From the NCBI RefSeq assembly GCF_028372415.1, contig NC_092877.1, positions 247,561,010 to 247,625,009 of the forward strand: DNA of 64,000 nucleotides. The letters are read 5' to 3'. A program made the position numbers and the translations under genes. Below, in pieces: positions 11,372 through 21,902 of this stretch; positions within the stretch are counted from its first letter, which is position 1, and every line of letters begins with the position of its first letter. Below the pieces are notes generated by a model that made no database searches, was not told where the DNA came from, and was given only the letters and a program-made list of their open reading frames with translations. This DNA is from Notamacropus eugenii. Its lineage: Eukaryota; Chordata; Mammalia; Diprotodontia; Macropodidae.

Positions 11372-11885
11372 GACGAACTTACATTCATCTATCACAACTT
11401 GTTCAGCCATTCCCCAATTGATGGGCAATCCTTCAATTTCCAGTTCTTGGTCACCACAGACAAATATTTTAGTACATGTGGGTCCTCTTCCCATGTTTAG
11501 GATCTCTTTAGGATACAGTCCTGTGAGGGATAGGCCTAGTTGAAAGGATATTCACATTTTTGTAGCCATTTGTTCTCTGGATTAGAACACAGCTACGTTA
11601 ACAAGGAATTAGTGTTCCAACTTTCTGACATCTACTCCAAGATTTATCATTTATCATTTGTCATTGTAGTGTTTTGTCAAGTTAGCCAATCTGATAGTTG
11701 TGATGTGGTACTTCAGAGTTGTTTTGATTCACATCACTCTAATAAATAATTATTTAAAATATTATATTCATATGACTATTGATAACTTTAGTTTCTTCCT
11801 CTAAAAACTCCATTTCCTTTGAACACTTATTAATTGGGGAATGACTTGTAAATTTGACTCAGTTTTGTATATATTTTAGAAATGA
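11372..11885 (-). mobile_element. Old L1 (minus), 3' portion of ORF2: outer layer of nest
   Basis: The minus strand encodes the ORF2 C-terminal region (reads back from ...PINWG-AEQVV to LISKIYTKLSQIY). It ends at 11885 in AGAAATGA. The same ORF2 reading resumes at 22441 with the same 8 bases, so this fragment and 22441-28142 were one element before the plus-strand L1 landed. The 3'-most ORF2 and the 3' UTR are not seen. Confidence 0.85.
11878..11885 (+). repeat. Left TSD of nested L1 (AGAAATGA)
   Basis: AGAAATGA at 11878-11885 is repeated at 22441-22448. Removing 11886-22448 restores continuous minus-strand ORF2 sequence (GATAAAACCTCATTTCT then AAAATATATA). Confidence 0.85.
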
Positions 11886-12801
11886 TAAGCATAGCCAAGA
11901 TGTCGGAGTGAGATCAAATGCTCACCTAAGCTCTTAAACAAACTCCTTCTAAAAAAAGAATCTAACCAAATTTTGGAGAATCTAATGGGAGACAGACTGT
12001 GGCAGATTCACAGCCCAGGACAGACAGGAAGGTCGACAGGAAACATCTGTTCCAAGGTAGAGGAGGAGCATAAAGCACACAGGGCAGTGTCCCTGCCATG
12101 ATAAGGCCAAGCAGGAAAGTTCCAGGGGGAGGGGGAGGGGGGGTATGAGGAAGCAGCAGCATGGCAGGATAGTAACTCAGAGTGTAAGTCCAGTGAAGCC
12201 AAGCAAGTGAGAGCCATGGACAGAGCCCCAGATCTCGACAGCTGCTCCTGAGACTTTCAACCCACAGATTAAATGTCTGTAAGTCACCTATTTGAACTTC
12301 CAGGAGTCAAAATTATGGAGTAATCAGCAAATGCTCTCTCCCACTCTCCTTGTAGACCTTGAAAGAACCATAAAATATTTCTCCAGAAAAATCCTGGATC
12401 AGTGGGATCAGCAGAAGGGGCAAACAGTCTCATAGCACCTGAGGCAAAGAAAATAGCTAAAGGGGATTCCTCTTACTATGGTGGAAGACCAGAGCTCCAG
12501 TGGTGTGGAGCCTACCAACCAACACCAGGAACCAGGTGCCTCAGTGCTCCAGAGGAAATGGGAAGACACTCGAGCAGCCCAGGATCACCAAGCCCTGAGA
12601 TTGCCTTTGCTCTAGCTCAGCTGAAGAGATCTCCCATGACCAGATCACCCCTCCACCACACTTAACAAGCTAGTTTGAGGCTAATCTAGAGAAACACAAA
12701 CAGAATTTACTTTTGTTTTCTCATACCAGTCAGCTCAGGACCAGGTTTTGTAGCTTGTAGCTGAAAGAATCAGTGGCCATAACACACAAAGCCTCACCAT
12801 C

Positions 12802-13895
12802 ATGAGGAAGAAGCAAAGGAGGAAGGAAAAGACCACAGAATCTTTCTGTGGGGAGAAGGACTAAAACACGAACACCAAAGAGGTCAGTATTGATACTGTA
12901 TTTCCATATAAAACTTCAGAAGGGGTTATGAACTGCTTGCATGCACAAAAAGCACTCCTGGAACAGCTGAAGAACGAAATAGAAGAAAAAACAACCAATG
13001 ATTTTAAAAGTATGAAAAAAGAATTTACTGAAGAGAACAGCTCTTAAAGAGAAAAATTGTACAAATGGAAAAGGAAGCACAAAACCTAAATGGAAAATTG
13101 AACAAATGGAAAAGGAAGCACAAAACCTAACTGGGAAAATTGGACAAATGGAAAAGAAAGTACAAGACTAACTGGAGAAAATAACTCTACAGATGGAAAA
13201 GGAGATGCAAAAGTTAACTGAAGAAAACAATTTGATGAAAATTAGAATCAGGTTAGTAGAAGCTAATGACTCTATGAGACATCAAGAATCTGTCAAACCA
13301 AATCTAAGAAATTAAAAGATAGAAGAAAATGAAAAATACCTCATTGGCAAAACAACTGACTTGGAAAATAGATTCAGGGGAGAAAATTTAAGAATTATTG
13401 GCCTACCAGTAACCCAGGATGAAAAAAAGAGTCTGTACAATATCTTTCAAGAAATCGTCAAGGAAAACTGCCCAGAAGTGCTAGATCCAGAGGGCAAAAT
13501 CGTCATCTAAATAATCCACTGTGAATTTCCCAAAAGGAATCCCAAACTACAAACATGAAGAAATATTGTTACCAAATTCTGAAACTATCAAGTAAAGGGG
13601 AAAATACTACAGGCAGGTACAAAGAAATCATTCAAATATCAAAGAGCTACAGTCAGGATCATACAGGACCTTGTAGCTTCTGCATTAAATAATTGAAGGA
13701 ATTGGAATACCATGTTCTGCAAGACAAAGTAGCTGACAACAACCAAGGAAAAATTATCCAGCAAAGTTCAACATAACGTTTCAGGCAAGGAGATGACCAT
13801 TCAATGAAATAAGGAATTTCCAGATTTTCCTGATAAAAAGGGCAGAACCCAATGGAAAATTGGATCCTCAAACACAGACCTCAAGAGAGGCATAA
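12802..13895 (+). pseudogene. L1 ORF1 pseudogene
   Basis: Opens with ATG AGG AAG AAG CAA AGG but hits TAA after 20 codons (12862-12864). Further along it shows a coiled coil, then DLENRFRGENLRIIGLPV-like sequence opening the RRM (about 13360-13410). A C-terminal domain ends near 13880. It is unlike the HAL1-type ORF1 at the N-terminus, so it belongs to another L1 lineage. Confidence 0.75.
13062..13225 (+). repeat. About 42-bp repeat coding for coiled-coil heptads
   Basis: ACAAATGGAAAAGGAAGCACAAAACCTAA-type units start at 13062, 13103, 13145 and 13190 (spacings 41, 42, 45). A 42-bp unit equals two heptads, giving QMEKEAQNLTGKI-type repeats. The coil length of L1 ORF1 is known to change by heptad gain and loss. 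Confidence 0.7.
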
Positions 13896-16800
13896 AAAGG
13901 TAAAGAAAGAAAAAGAAAAGTTGTTACTCAGTTTGGGCAAACCCTTTACCTCCCATTAAGGGTAGATGATACTTGTTAACATTGAGAATTGTATATCTAT
14001 TACGAAATGTAAAAGGAATATATAGAGATAGAAAGAAAAGACATAAAGTAAACTATGTGATGATAAAAATGTGATTTAAGCATAAGAAGGAATTGTAACA
14101 GGAGATGTGAAAAGGAGGAAGCAGAAAATGGTTAATTTCATTCACAGAAGTGAATACAAAATTATATTAGAGTAGAGAGAAAGAGAGGAGGGAAATGAAC
14201 ATTGTTTGAGAGGTACTCATCTCATTTGGTTCAGGGAGAGAGCAGCAAACTTAATTAAGTTTATAAATCTAACTAGCTCTTAAGGCAATGGGAGGGGAAG
14301 GGGGAAATAAAGGGAAGGGGAGGCTAAAAGGGAGGGAAATGTAGTAAACTTGAAGAGCATAAAACAGGAGGGGCACTGAACGAATGAAAGTAAGACTGCA
14401 GGAGGTGGTTTTAAAAATTAAAACTCTACTGTGGAGGAGAACGGAGAAGGGAGAATTCAAAGCACAAACGGTGAGAAAGAGGATGGTGGAAAAGACACAG
14501 ATAATAATCATAACTGTGAATGTAAATAGGAGAAATCCTCCCATAAAACGCAGATGGATAGCAGAATAGATTAAAAGCCATAATCCGAAAATATGTTGTT
14601 TAGAAGAAACACATTTGAAATGGGGGGATACACGCAGTGTAAAGGTTAAAGTTTGGGGCAGAATATAGTGTGCTTCATATGATGTAAGAAAAGCAGGGGT
14701 AGCAATCCTAACCTCAGACAAAGCAAAAACAGAAATAGATCTAATTAAAAAAGATAAGGAAGGAAATTATATCCTGCTAAAAGGCACCATAGAAAATGAA
14801 GCAATATCATTGCTAAACATATATGGTTCAAGTGATATAAAATCCAAATTCTTAGAGGAGAACTATATTACAGTAGAACCTCAAATTCCCCTTCCCTGAA
14901 CTTGGTTGGCTTAAAATAAACAAGAAAGAAGATAAGGAGGTGAATAAAATTTGTGGATAAGGTAGGCATGATAGATCTCTGGAGAAAATTGAATAGGGAT
15001 AGAAAGGAATATACCTCTTTCTCAGTGGTATGTGGCACATATACAAAAATTGACCATGTACTAGGGCATAAAAAGGTCACAATCCAATGCATAAAGACAG
15101 AGATAGTCCACGCATCCTTCTCATTTCATAATGCAATAAAAATCATATTGCATAAAAAACCATTGAAAGCTAGAGAAAAAATTAGTTGGAAACTAAATAA
15201 TGTAATCCTAAAGAAAAAGTGAGTCAAGCGGCAAACCACAGGAACAATGAACACTTTCATTCAAGGCAATGATAATAATTAGACAACACACCAAATCTTA
15301 TGGAATAGTGCAAAAGAACTTCTTAGGGGAAGTTTTATATCTTTGAATGCCTACTTCAATAAAATAGAGAAAGAGGAGATCAATAAATAGGGTATGGAGC
15401 TGAAAAAGCTCAATAAACAGCAAATTGAAAATCTCCAAGTAAATTCCAAATTAGAAATATTGAAAACCAAATGAGAGATGAATAAAATTGAAATTAAGAA
15501 AGCTATTGAACTAATAAATAAAACAAAGACCTGGTTTTATGAAAAACCAAAAAAATGATAAAACATTGGTAAATTGAATAAAAAAGAAAGAAAGAAGAAA
15601 ACCAGATCACCAATATTAAATATGAAAGAGGTGAACTCACTTCCAATGTGGAGGAAATTAAAACAATAATTAGAAATTATTTTGTCCAACCTTATGCCCA
15701 TAAATTTGATAATCTAAGTGAGGTGGATGATTATTTTAAAAATAATATGCATTGCCCAGATTAACAGAAGAGGAAGTTGACTACTTAAGCAATACCATCT
15801 CAGAAAAGGTAATTGAACAATGCATCAGTGATCTCCCTAGGAAATAATCTCCTGGGCAGGATGGATTTACAAGTGAATTTTATCAAACATTTAAAGAGCA
15901 GTTAATTGCAATGCTATATAGACTATTTTGGAAAATTGAGAAAGAAAGAATCCTCACAAATTCTTTTTATGATACAAATACCATTTTGATACCTAAACCA
16001 GGAAGAAACAAAACAGAAAAAGAAAATTATAGACCTGTTTCTCTAATGAATATAGATGCAAACATTTTGAACAAGATTTTAGCAAAAATGGTGCAGCGAC
16101 TAACAAAATGAATAAAACATTATGATCAGATTGGATTCATACCATGAATGGAGGGCTGGTTTAATACTAGGAAAACTATTAGCATCATTAATTATATCCA
16201 CAACAAACCTAAAAGAAAACACATGATTACCTCAATACATGCAGAGAAAGTTTTTGACAAAATGCAACACCCATTCCTATTAAAGACACTGGAGAGAATA
16301 GGAATAAAGATGTTTCCATAAAATGATAAGCAGTATCTACCTAAAACCTCCAGCTATCATTATATACAGTGGAGACAAGCTAGATGCATTTCCAATAAGA
16401 TCGGGTGAAACAAGGATGTTCATTATCACCACTGTTATTCCACATGGCAGTAGAAATTTTAGCTGTAACAATTAGAGAAGAAAAAAATTGAAGGAATATA
16501 ATAGGCAAAGAAGAAACTAAGTGAATACTCTTTGCAGATTATATGATGATATATTTAGAGAATCCCAGAGATTCAAGGAAAAAGCTAGTTTATATAATAA
16601 ACAACTTTGGGAAAGTTACAGGTTGCAAAATAAACCCACACAAATCTTTTGCATTTCTATATATTACTAACAAAGTCCAACAGCAAGAGATGGAAAGAGA
16701 AATCCCATTTAAAGCTAGCGTAGGCACTATAAAATATTTTTGAATCTACCTGCAAAAGCAAATCCAAGGACTATATGAACACAATTATAAGACACTTTTC

Positions 16801-17746
16801 ACACAAATAAAGTCAGATCTAAGTAAGGGGAAAAGCATCAGTTGCTAATGGGTGGGCGAACACAATATAATAAAAATGGCAATAGTGCCTAAATTAACTT
16901 ACTTATTTATTGCTATACCATTCGCACTTTCAGATAATTATTTTCTAGAGCTGGAAAAATAATATCAAAATTCATCTGGAAGTACAAAAGGTCCAGAATA
17001 GCAAGGGAACTGATGAAAAGAAATGCTAGGAAAGGTGGCCTAGTTCTACCAGATCTCAAATTGTATTATAAAGCAGCAATTATAAAACCACTTGCTATTG
17101 GCTGAGAAACAGAAGGGGAGACAAGTGGAATAGGTTAGGTATTCAAGACACAGTAGGCAAAGCATATAGCTATCTACTGTTTGATTAATCCAGGGATCCT
17201 GGCTTCTGGAATAAGAAGTCATTGTTTGACAAAAATTGCTGGAAAACTGGATAAAATGGTGGCGGAAGCTAGGCATAGACCAAAGGCTGACACAGTGCAC
17301 AAGAATAGAGTTCAAATGGGTCCATGATTTAGGTGAAAAAAGTGATACTATAAACAAATTAGTGGAGGAAGCAATAGTGTATTTATCAGATTTATGGAGA
17401 AGGGAAGAATTTTTGACCAAAGAAGAGATTGAAAGCATTATGTAGTACAAAATGGATAATTTTGTTTACATCAAACTGAAGAGTATTTGCACAACCAAAT
17501 CTGATGGAACCAAAATTAGGAGAGAAGCAGAAAACTTGTAAAGAATTTTTGCAATTAGTGTCTGTGATAAAGGCCTCATTTCTAAAATATATAGAGAACT
17601 GAGTCAAATGTACAAGAATACAAGTCATTCCTCAACTGATAAATGATCAAAGGATATGAACAGACAGTTTTCAGAGGAAGAAATTAAAACTATCCATAGT
17701 CGTATGAAAAACGCTCTAAATCTCTATAGATTAGAGAGATATAAAT

Positions 17747-17752
17747 CCAAAC
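17747..17752 (+). repeat. ERV-1 left TSD (CCAAAC)
   Basis: CCAAAC immediately before the 5' LTR, and again at 21169-21174 after the 3' LTR. Six base pairs fits betaretrovirus-like integration. Confidence 0.9.
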
Positions 17753-18353
17753 TGTTGGGATTGGAAGCTCAATTCCGTGTGGACAGTCTCGGGCGGGTAA
17801 AGGTGGGAGCTTCTAAATCTTAGAGCTCTCACGAGACCCCCCCAGGAAACGGCAGGGAATCGAGGTGAACCGAGCTATCTCGAGTAATTCCGCCTCTTCC
17901 CGTGAGAAACGTGATGGGAGAGAGATCTCCCCACCCTCGATATTGTCCCGGATCTGGGCACACCTAGTTACCTAACAGCACAGTATTGAGATGCAAACTA
18001 TGCGGCTGAAAGTTCAGTAGGATTGAGGAAGCCTGAAAGCTCTCTTAGCACGTGAGGAGCCAAGAGGACAGTAGGCTCCGCTTTTCTTCTTTCCTCTCTC
18101 CCCTCCCCCTCTCTCCCCGCTTGTACTTCTACTTCCAATCCCTTAAGATCTTAGCCTCCTTAGGAAATCTCCCCCTCTTCCTCCTAAGGAAGATCCCCCT
18201 GCACTTGTAACCGAGACCCCGAAATAAAGCTCAATCCTTGTTCGACTCTGGAACGTCCTTTCTCTCATATGAGCATCTGGTTTTGTCCAACCGAAGACCT
18301 CGGAGGTGAGGTAAGAAGACTCGGGTACCCCCCCCAGGCCTCTAGGCCTGGCA
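17753..18353 (+). repeat. ERV-1 5' LTR
   Basis: 601 bp from TGTTGGGATTGG to GGCCTGGCA. A polyadenylation signal AATAAA lies at 18223-18228. Near the end are a paired splice-donor-like sequence and a short inverted repeat (AGGCCTCTAGGCCT). Confidence 0.92.
18304..18319 (+). promoter_or_regulatory. Candidate splice donor inside LTR U5
   Basis: GAGGTGAGGTAAGAAG contains two overlapping donor consensus sites (AG|GTGAGG and AG|GTAAGA). It is downstream of the AATAAA signal, so it would lie in U5. The 3' LTR has the same sequence. The related solo LTR at 56979-57586 keeps AGGTAAGA. Confidence 0.45.
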
Positions 18354-18355
18354 GT

Positions 18356-18375
18356 TGGCGTCTCCGAACAGGGAC
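18356..18375 (+). other. ERV-1 primer-binding site (tRNA-Lys-like, altered)
   Basis: TGGCGTCTCCGAACAGGGAC begins two bases after the LTR. It equals the tRNA-Lys(UUU) complement TGGCGCCCGAACAGGGAC except for two extra bases and a local change after TGGCG. Confidence 0.6.
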
Positions 18376-18508
18376 AGGAGCACAGATATCCTGGGTGTTT
18401 TTGGGGAACACCCGGAAGGGGCTGTGAAAGAAGCGAGTCCCGAATCCTAGATTCGGAAGGAGAGAAAGAGTGAGAGAAGCTTCCCACACCCATGGGAAAA
18501 GGGCAGAG

Positions 18509-19522
18509 ATGGCGAATCTATTGCCAGTAATAAAGCCAGAGGAACAAGAGGTCTGGGCTGAGAAACTTCACAGGGAATGCAGGAAGGCGGGGGTCACAAT
18601 AGAGTTAGATGACCTCTGAGAATTTTGTAAAAGGATTTGGAAAGTTTCTCCTTGGCTCAAGCAGGCAGGAATATCAAGACAAAAATGGGGAGCGGTTGGA
18701 GAGCAAATGATTGTTTATGAGCAACAATACCCTGGGGAGCTGGAGGATTTAGATTTCCTGATATTTGGTGTAATTAAGAGCCTGCTGGAAGGTCCAGAGA
18801 GGCCAGGGCGGGATTGGAATGAGAGTGGAAGTGGAGAGAGGGGAGGGGAGAACACGGGAGGGACGGAGAGTCCAGGCAAGCAGAAAGTTAAGCGGAAAGT
18901 TAAGGAGCGTAAAGAAAAAATAGACTCGGAGCTTCATCTAGCAGATGGAAAAGGCGAGGCAGGGGAGAATACGCCATGCCTTCCCTCCGCGCCTCCTTAT
19001 AACCTGCTCCATTGGTCAGACAGTTCAGGGCCACAGTCCAGTTTGGAAAAAGGAATAAGAAAGGCTATAGAGAATGGAGAAGATGTAGGGACATTTCCTG
19101 TGCTAGAAATAGCGGACCCCAGTGTCCCCGGTGGCGTTCGAAGGAGCCACATACCCATAGAGTGGAAGAGAGTGGCGACTCTTAAAGAGGCTTGTACCAA
19201 GCATGGCCCTAATTCACCCTTTGTCATAGCCATGCTTGAAACTCTCAGTGGTCAGTTCGTTCTGACTCCTAATGACTGGAAGAGCTTAGCCAGAGCCTGC
19301 CTTACCCCTGGGCAGAATGTGATTTGGGTATCAGAATTTTCTCAGAGGGTAAAGAGCACTACCAGTGGGCTAGGGGCTCAGGCCCCCCAGGCTTATCAGC
19401 AATTTACAGGAACAGGGCAGTTTGAGGCTACAGGAAATCAGTTACAGTACTCAGCCTCCGATTATGTCTTGATTGCCGGAATGGCTATTAGCCGCCTCGG
19501 GATGAGGTTATCAAATTTTTAG
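18509..19522 (+). pseudogene. ERV-1 gag remnant (matrix to capsid N-domain)
   Basis: Gag forms the virion shell. The likely ATG is at 18509 (MANLLPV). The frame hits TGA at 18617-18619 (codon 37) and then stays open from 18620 to 19522. The first part is matrix-like. The middle (about 18790-19000) is acidic and lysine-rich. From about 19130 there is a segment typical of betaretroviral capsid N-domains, with GPNSPFV and LTPNDWKSLARACL. The frame ends just after SDYVLIAGMAISRLG, where capsid C-domain, nucleocapsid and protease are deleted. An alternative ATG at 18492 is out of frame. Confidence 0.8.
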
Positions 19523-20160
19523 TAAGGGCCATTGCTGTTGCTCTGGAGTCCCCACCCTTGAATTGGAAGTCAGACACCCCGATTTGGGTGGAGCAATGGC
19601 CCCTGACTCCAGAAAAACTCCAGGCATTACAAATACTGGTTAAGGAGCAATCAGCACCCTGGAATGCTCCTGTGTTTGTTATAAAGAAAAAATCCGTAAA
19701 GTTCAGGTTCCTTACAGATGTTAATCAAGCATTTGTAAGTACCTGGCAGCAGCTATACCAAAATAAACAGCCACTATGCATTCTTATCAATTTTACCTTA
19801 AAGGCGATTCTCGCTAAACAAAGAAGGGGAGATAGAGATCGCCTAATACAATCAGAGCTTGATACAGCTGTCTCAAGGAACTCACATACTACTCCAGCTA
19901 TGAGACATTTTAAGATACTAATATGGAGTCGAGGGTATGTTTGTGTCTCCATAGGAAAAGGTCATGCGTGGATTCCCATTAGAAGGATCCGTAGGTGGGA
20001 ACCAATGTCGGAGACGGCGGAGACGCAGGAGGCGGAGACCCCGGAGAGCCCGGAGACCCCGGAGAAGGATCATGCACCACCTGAGTCTGCTGCTGACAGC
20101 TTTAACTTTACTGCCCAGAGAGAAAGCAGCCCTCGTCACAACTGCAGACACTGCCGCTGA
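19510..20160 (+). pseudogene. ERV-1 pol remnant: RT start fused to integrase end
   Basis: Pol supplies reverse transcriptase and integrase. In the frame of the ATG at 19558 the sequence begins with the RT N-terminus (WVEQWPLT, APVFVIKKKS, LTDV). It has a short gap before SAPWN, then jumps at about 19735 to the integrase C-terminal domain (KQRRGDRDR, then WSRGYVCVS and AWIPIRRIRRW). All RT catalytic residues, RNase H and the integrase core are missing, yet the frame is open for 200 codons. The tail (20009-20070) is rich in E, T and P. It is coded by a GGAGAC-type repeat that overlaps the env-frame arginine block. Confidence 0.75.
19817..19833 (+). other. Internal copy of the polypurine tract
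   Basis: AACAAAGAAGGGGAGAT is identical over 17 bases to the 3' polypurine tract at 20551-20567. It lies inside the integrase coding region (coding KQRRGD), the place where lentiviruses carry a central polypurine tract. Confidence 0.55.
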
Positions 20161-20197
20161 CAGCCTTCAATCTAGGCATCCTTTTTACGCCAGCTGA
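19964..20197 (+). pseudogene. ERV-1 env-frame start with arginine-rich block
   Basis: The +2 frame, overlapping the end of pol, gives a run of arginines (about 20000-20068) followed by MHHLSLLLTALTLL, a signal-peptide-like hydrophobic stretch. It then ends at 20197. In betaretroviruses the env leader often begins with an arginine-rich segment that also makes a Rec/Rem-type RNA-export protein, so this may be the remnant of such a leader. The rest of env is deleted. The ATG at 19964 lies in pol and would not be the natural start without splicing. Confidence 0.5.
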
Positions 20198-20550
20198 ATG
20201 AGGACTTTGATATCACAGACTCAGACACTTGGGGGGGGGGAGGAGGTGACCAATTTTCCACCTGTATAGATCCATTTGCAAGATTAAGGGGGGTGGTGAC
20301 GTGTAAGGCGCCAGCACCAGCTGCTCCTCTTAAAAAATGCTTTGGGACCAGTTGATTGCACTTCCCCTGCTGTAACTCAGCCATTTAGTTTCATCTTTGT
20401 TTTATTTGATGCCTCCCTTTGTCAGTTGTGCTAGCTGCAGATTTCTGTGTGAATGAAGTCTTGTTGTAGGGTACTCATATGCTAAAGGCCTTCCTAATCC
20501 ACTCAGCCTCCAGCCACTGTTTGCTCTAGAGCCAGGTGCGCTCCGCACAT
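20198..20550 (+). other. ERV-1 3' internal region, non-coding remnant
   Basis: Contains a G-rich run near 20230 and no open frame of note. It probably joins env sequence to the 3' leader after deletion. No domain recognised. Confidence 0.5.
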
Positions 20551-20566
20551 AACAAAGAAGGGGAGA
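20551..20566 (+). other. ERV-1 3' polypurine tract
   Basis: AACAAAGAAGGGGAGA directly precedes the 3' LTR TGTTGGG, the expected plus-strand primer site. Confidence 0.9.
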
Positions 20567-21168
20567 TGTTGGGATTGGAAGCTCAATTCCGTGTGGACAG
20601 TCTCGGGCGGGTAAAGGTGGGAGCTTCTAAATCTTAGAGCTCTCATGAGACCCCCCCCCGGAAATGGCAGGGAATCGAGGTGAACTGAGCTATCTCGAGT
20701 AATTCCACCTCTTCCCGTGAGAAACGTGATGGGAGAGAGATCTCCCCGCCCTCGAGATTGTCCCGGATCTGGGCACACCTAGTTACCTAACAGCACGGTA
20801 TTCAGATGCAAACTATGCGGCTGAAGGTTAAGTAAGATTGAGGAAGCCTGAAAGCTCTCTTAGCACGTGAGGAGCCAAGAGGACAGTAGGCTCCGCGTTT
20901 CTTCTTTCCTCTCTCCCCTCCCCCTCTCTCCCCGCTTGTACTTCTACTTCCAATCCCTTAAGATCTTAGCCTCCTTAGGAAATCTCCCCCTCTTCCTCCT
21001 AAGGAAGATCCCCCTGCACTTGTAACCGAGACCCCGAAATAAAGCTCAACCCTTGTTAGACTCTGGAACGTCCTTTCTCTCATATGAGCATCTGATTTTG
21101 GCCAACCGAAGACCTCGGAGGTGAGGTAAGAAGACTCGGGTAGCCCACACAGGCCTCTAGGCCTGGCA
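20567..21168 (+). repeat. ERV-1 3' LTR
   Basis: 602 bp, colinear with the 5' LTR. About 20 substitutions and one single-base length change are seen by eye. AATAAA at 21038-21043. Ends GGCCTGGCA followed by CCAAAC. Confidence 0.92.
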
Positions 21169-21174
21169 CCAAAC

Positions 21175-21534
21175 CACTCTGAGATACTACTTCACATCTA
21201 TCAGATTGGCTATCATGATAAAACAGGATGATGAGAAATGTTGGAGAAGATATGGGAGAGATGGAACATTAATTCATTGCTGGTGGAGCTGTGAGTTGAT
21301 CCAGACGTTCTGGAGAGCAATTTGGAACTATATCCAAAGGGCTACAAAGTTGTGCATACCCTTAGACCCAGCATTACTGCTTCTAGGACTATATTCCCAA
21401 GAGATGAAAAAAATGGGAAAGGGTCTCACATGTAAAAAAATATTTATAACAACACTCTTTATGGTGGTCAAAAACTGATAATCAAGTGGATGCCCATCAA
21501 CTGGGGAATGCCTGAATAAATTATGGTATATGAA
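21175..21534 (+). mobile_element. Nested L1, ORF2 C-terminal part after ERV-1
   Basis: Resumes the L1 ORF2 reading interrupted at 17752 (CTCTGAGATACTACTTCACA, then the GTLIHCWWSCELIQTFWRAIW and LLLGLYSQE blocks). It runs into the solo LTR at TATGAA (21529-21534). Confidence 0.88.
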
Positions 21535-21902
21535 TGAATGGGTTTAGGTCCGGCGCCCCCATGCCAACAGGTCTTACTCTGACCAGCAGTACCCATCAGC
21601 CTTGGCGGAGCAAACTGTGAGCAATGAATGAGGCAGGAGACTGAGATGGTGAACAACTCTGTTTATTCCAGCTAGTTCATGCACTTTTATGGCCTTAGTT
21701 ACGTAAACAGCTCGAGCAAATTTTATTCCAATTTAAGCAAGTTTTTACTCCTACTTTCCAGGAAGTATCTTTTAATAAACAGGGGCGAAACCCTTCCTCC
21801 CAGCGCCATCTTGTTCATGCCTTACCAGTCTTCCCTCAGTTTACCTGAGCTGTGACTAGTGAACGCCATCCAAGAGGGCTGGGGGTTGGCAATTCCTTTA
21901 CA
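21535..21902 (-). mobile_element. Solo LTR (minus) inside L1
   Basis: A 368-bp block flanked by TATGAA at 21529-21534 and 21903-21908. On the minus strand it reads TGTAAAGGAATTGCC ... CCATAAAAG ... GGAATAAACAG ... CCCATTCA, so it has TG/CA ends, a TATA-like box and a polyadenylation signal in LTR order. It is unrelated to the ERV-1 LTR. It carries CGCCATCTTG (YY1-type motif, minus) at 21804-21813. Confidence 0.75.

Larger units (their letters stand above)
11886..17752 (+). mobile_element. L1 (plus), 5' UTR, ORF1 and most of ORF2: second layer
   Basis: Starts with AGCCAAGATGTCGGAGTG, a degraded L1 5' end. The 5' UTR runs to about 12801, decayed ORF1 follows at 12802-13895, and ORF2 from about 14290. 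Recognisable ORF2 blocks are the endonuclease (NVNRRNPPIKR, LEETHLKWGDTRSVKVKVW, DKEGNYILL) and the RT ([30 protein letters not shown]). The RT metal-binding motif at 16531-16542 reads FADY instead of FADD. Many stops and frameshifts make it long dead. It resumes at 21175 after the provirus. Confidence 0.9.
17753..21168 (+). mobile_element. ERV-1: internally deleted betaretrovirus-like provirus
   Basis: A 3.4-kb provirus with two LTRs of about 600 bp (TG...CA), primer-binding site, gag, a much shortened pol, a fragment of env start and a polypurine tract. A complete betaretrovirus-like provirus is usually 8-10 kb; here protease, most of RT, RNase H, most of integrase and nearly all of env are gone. 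The two LTRs differ at about 20 of 600 positions by eye, so insertion is old but younger than the L1 it sits in. Confidence 0.92.

Noticed and set aside
12402..12665. 87-codon open frame
   Set aside because: Lies in the 5' UTR of the nested L1; no similarity to a protein I know.
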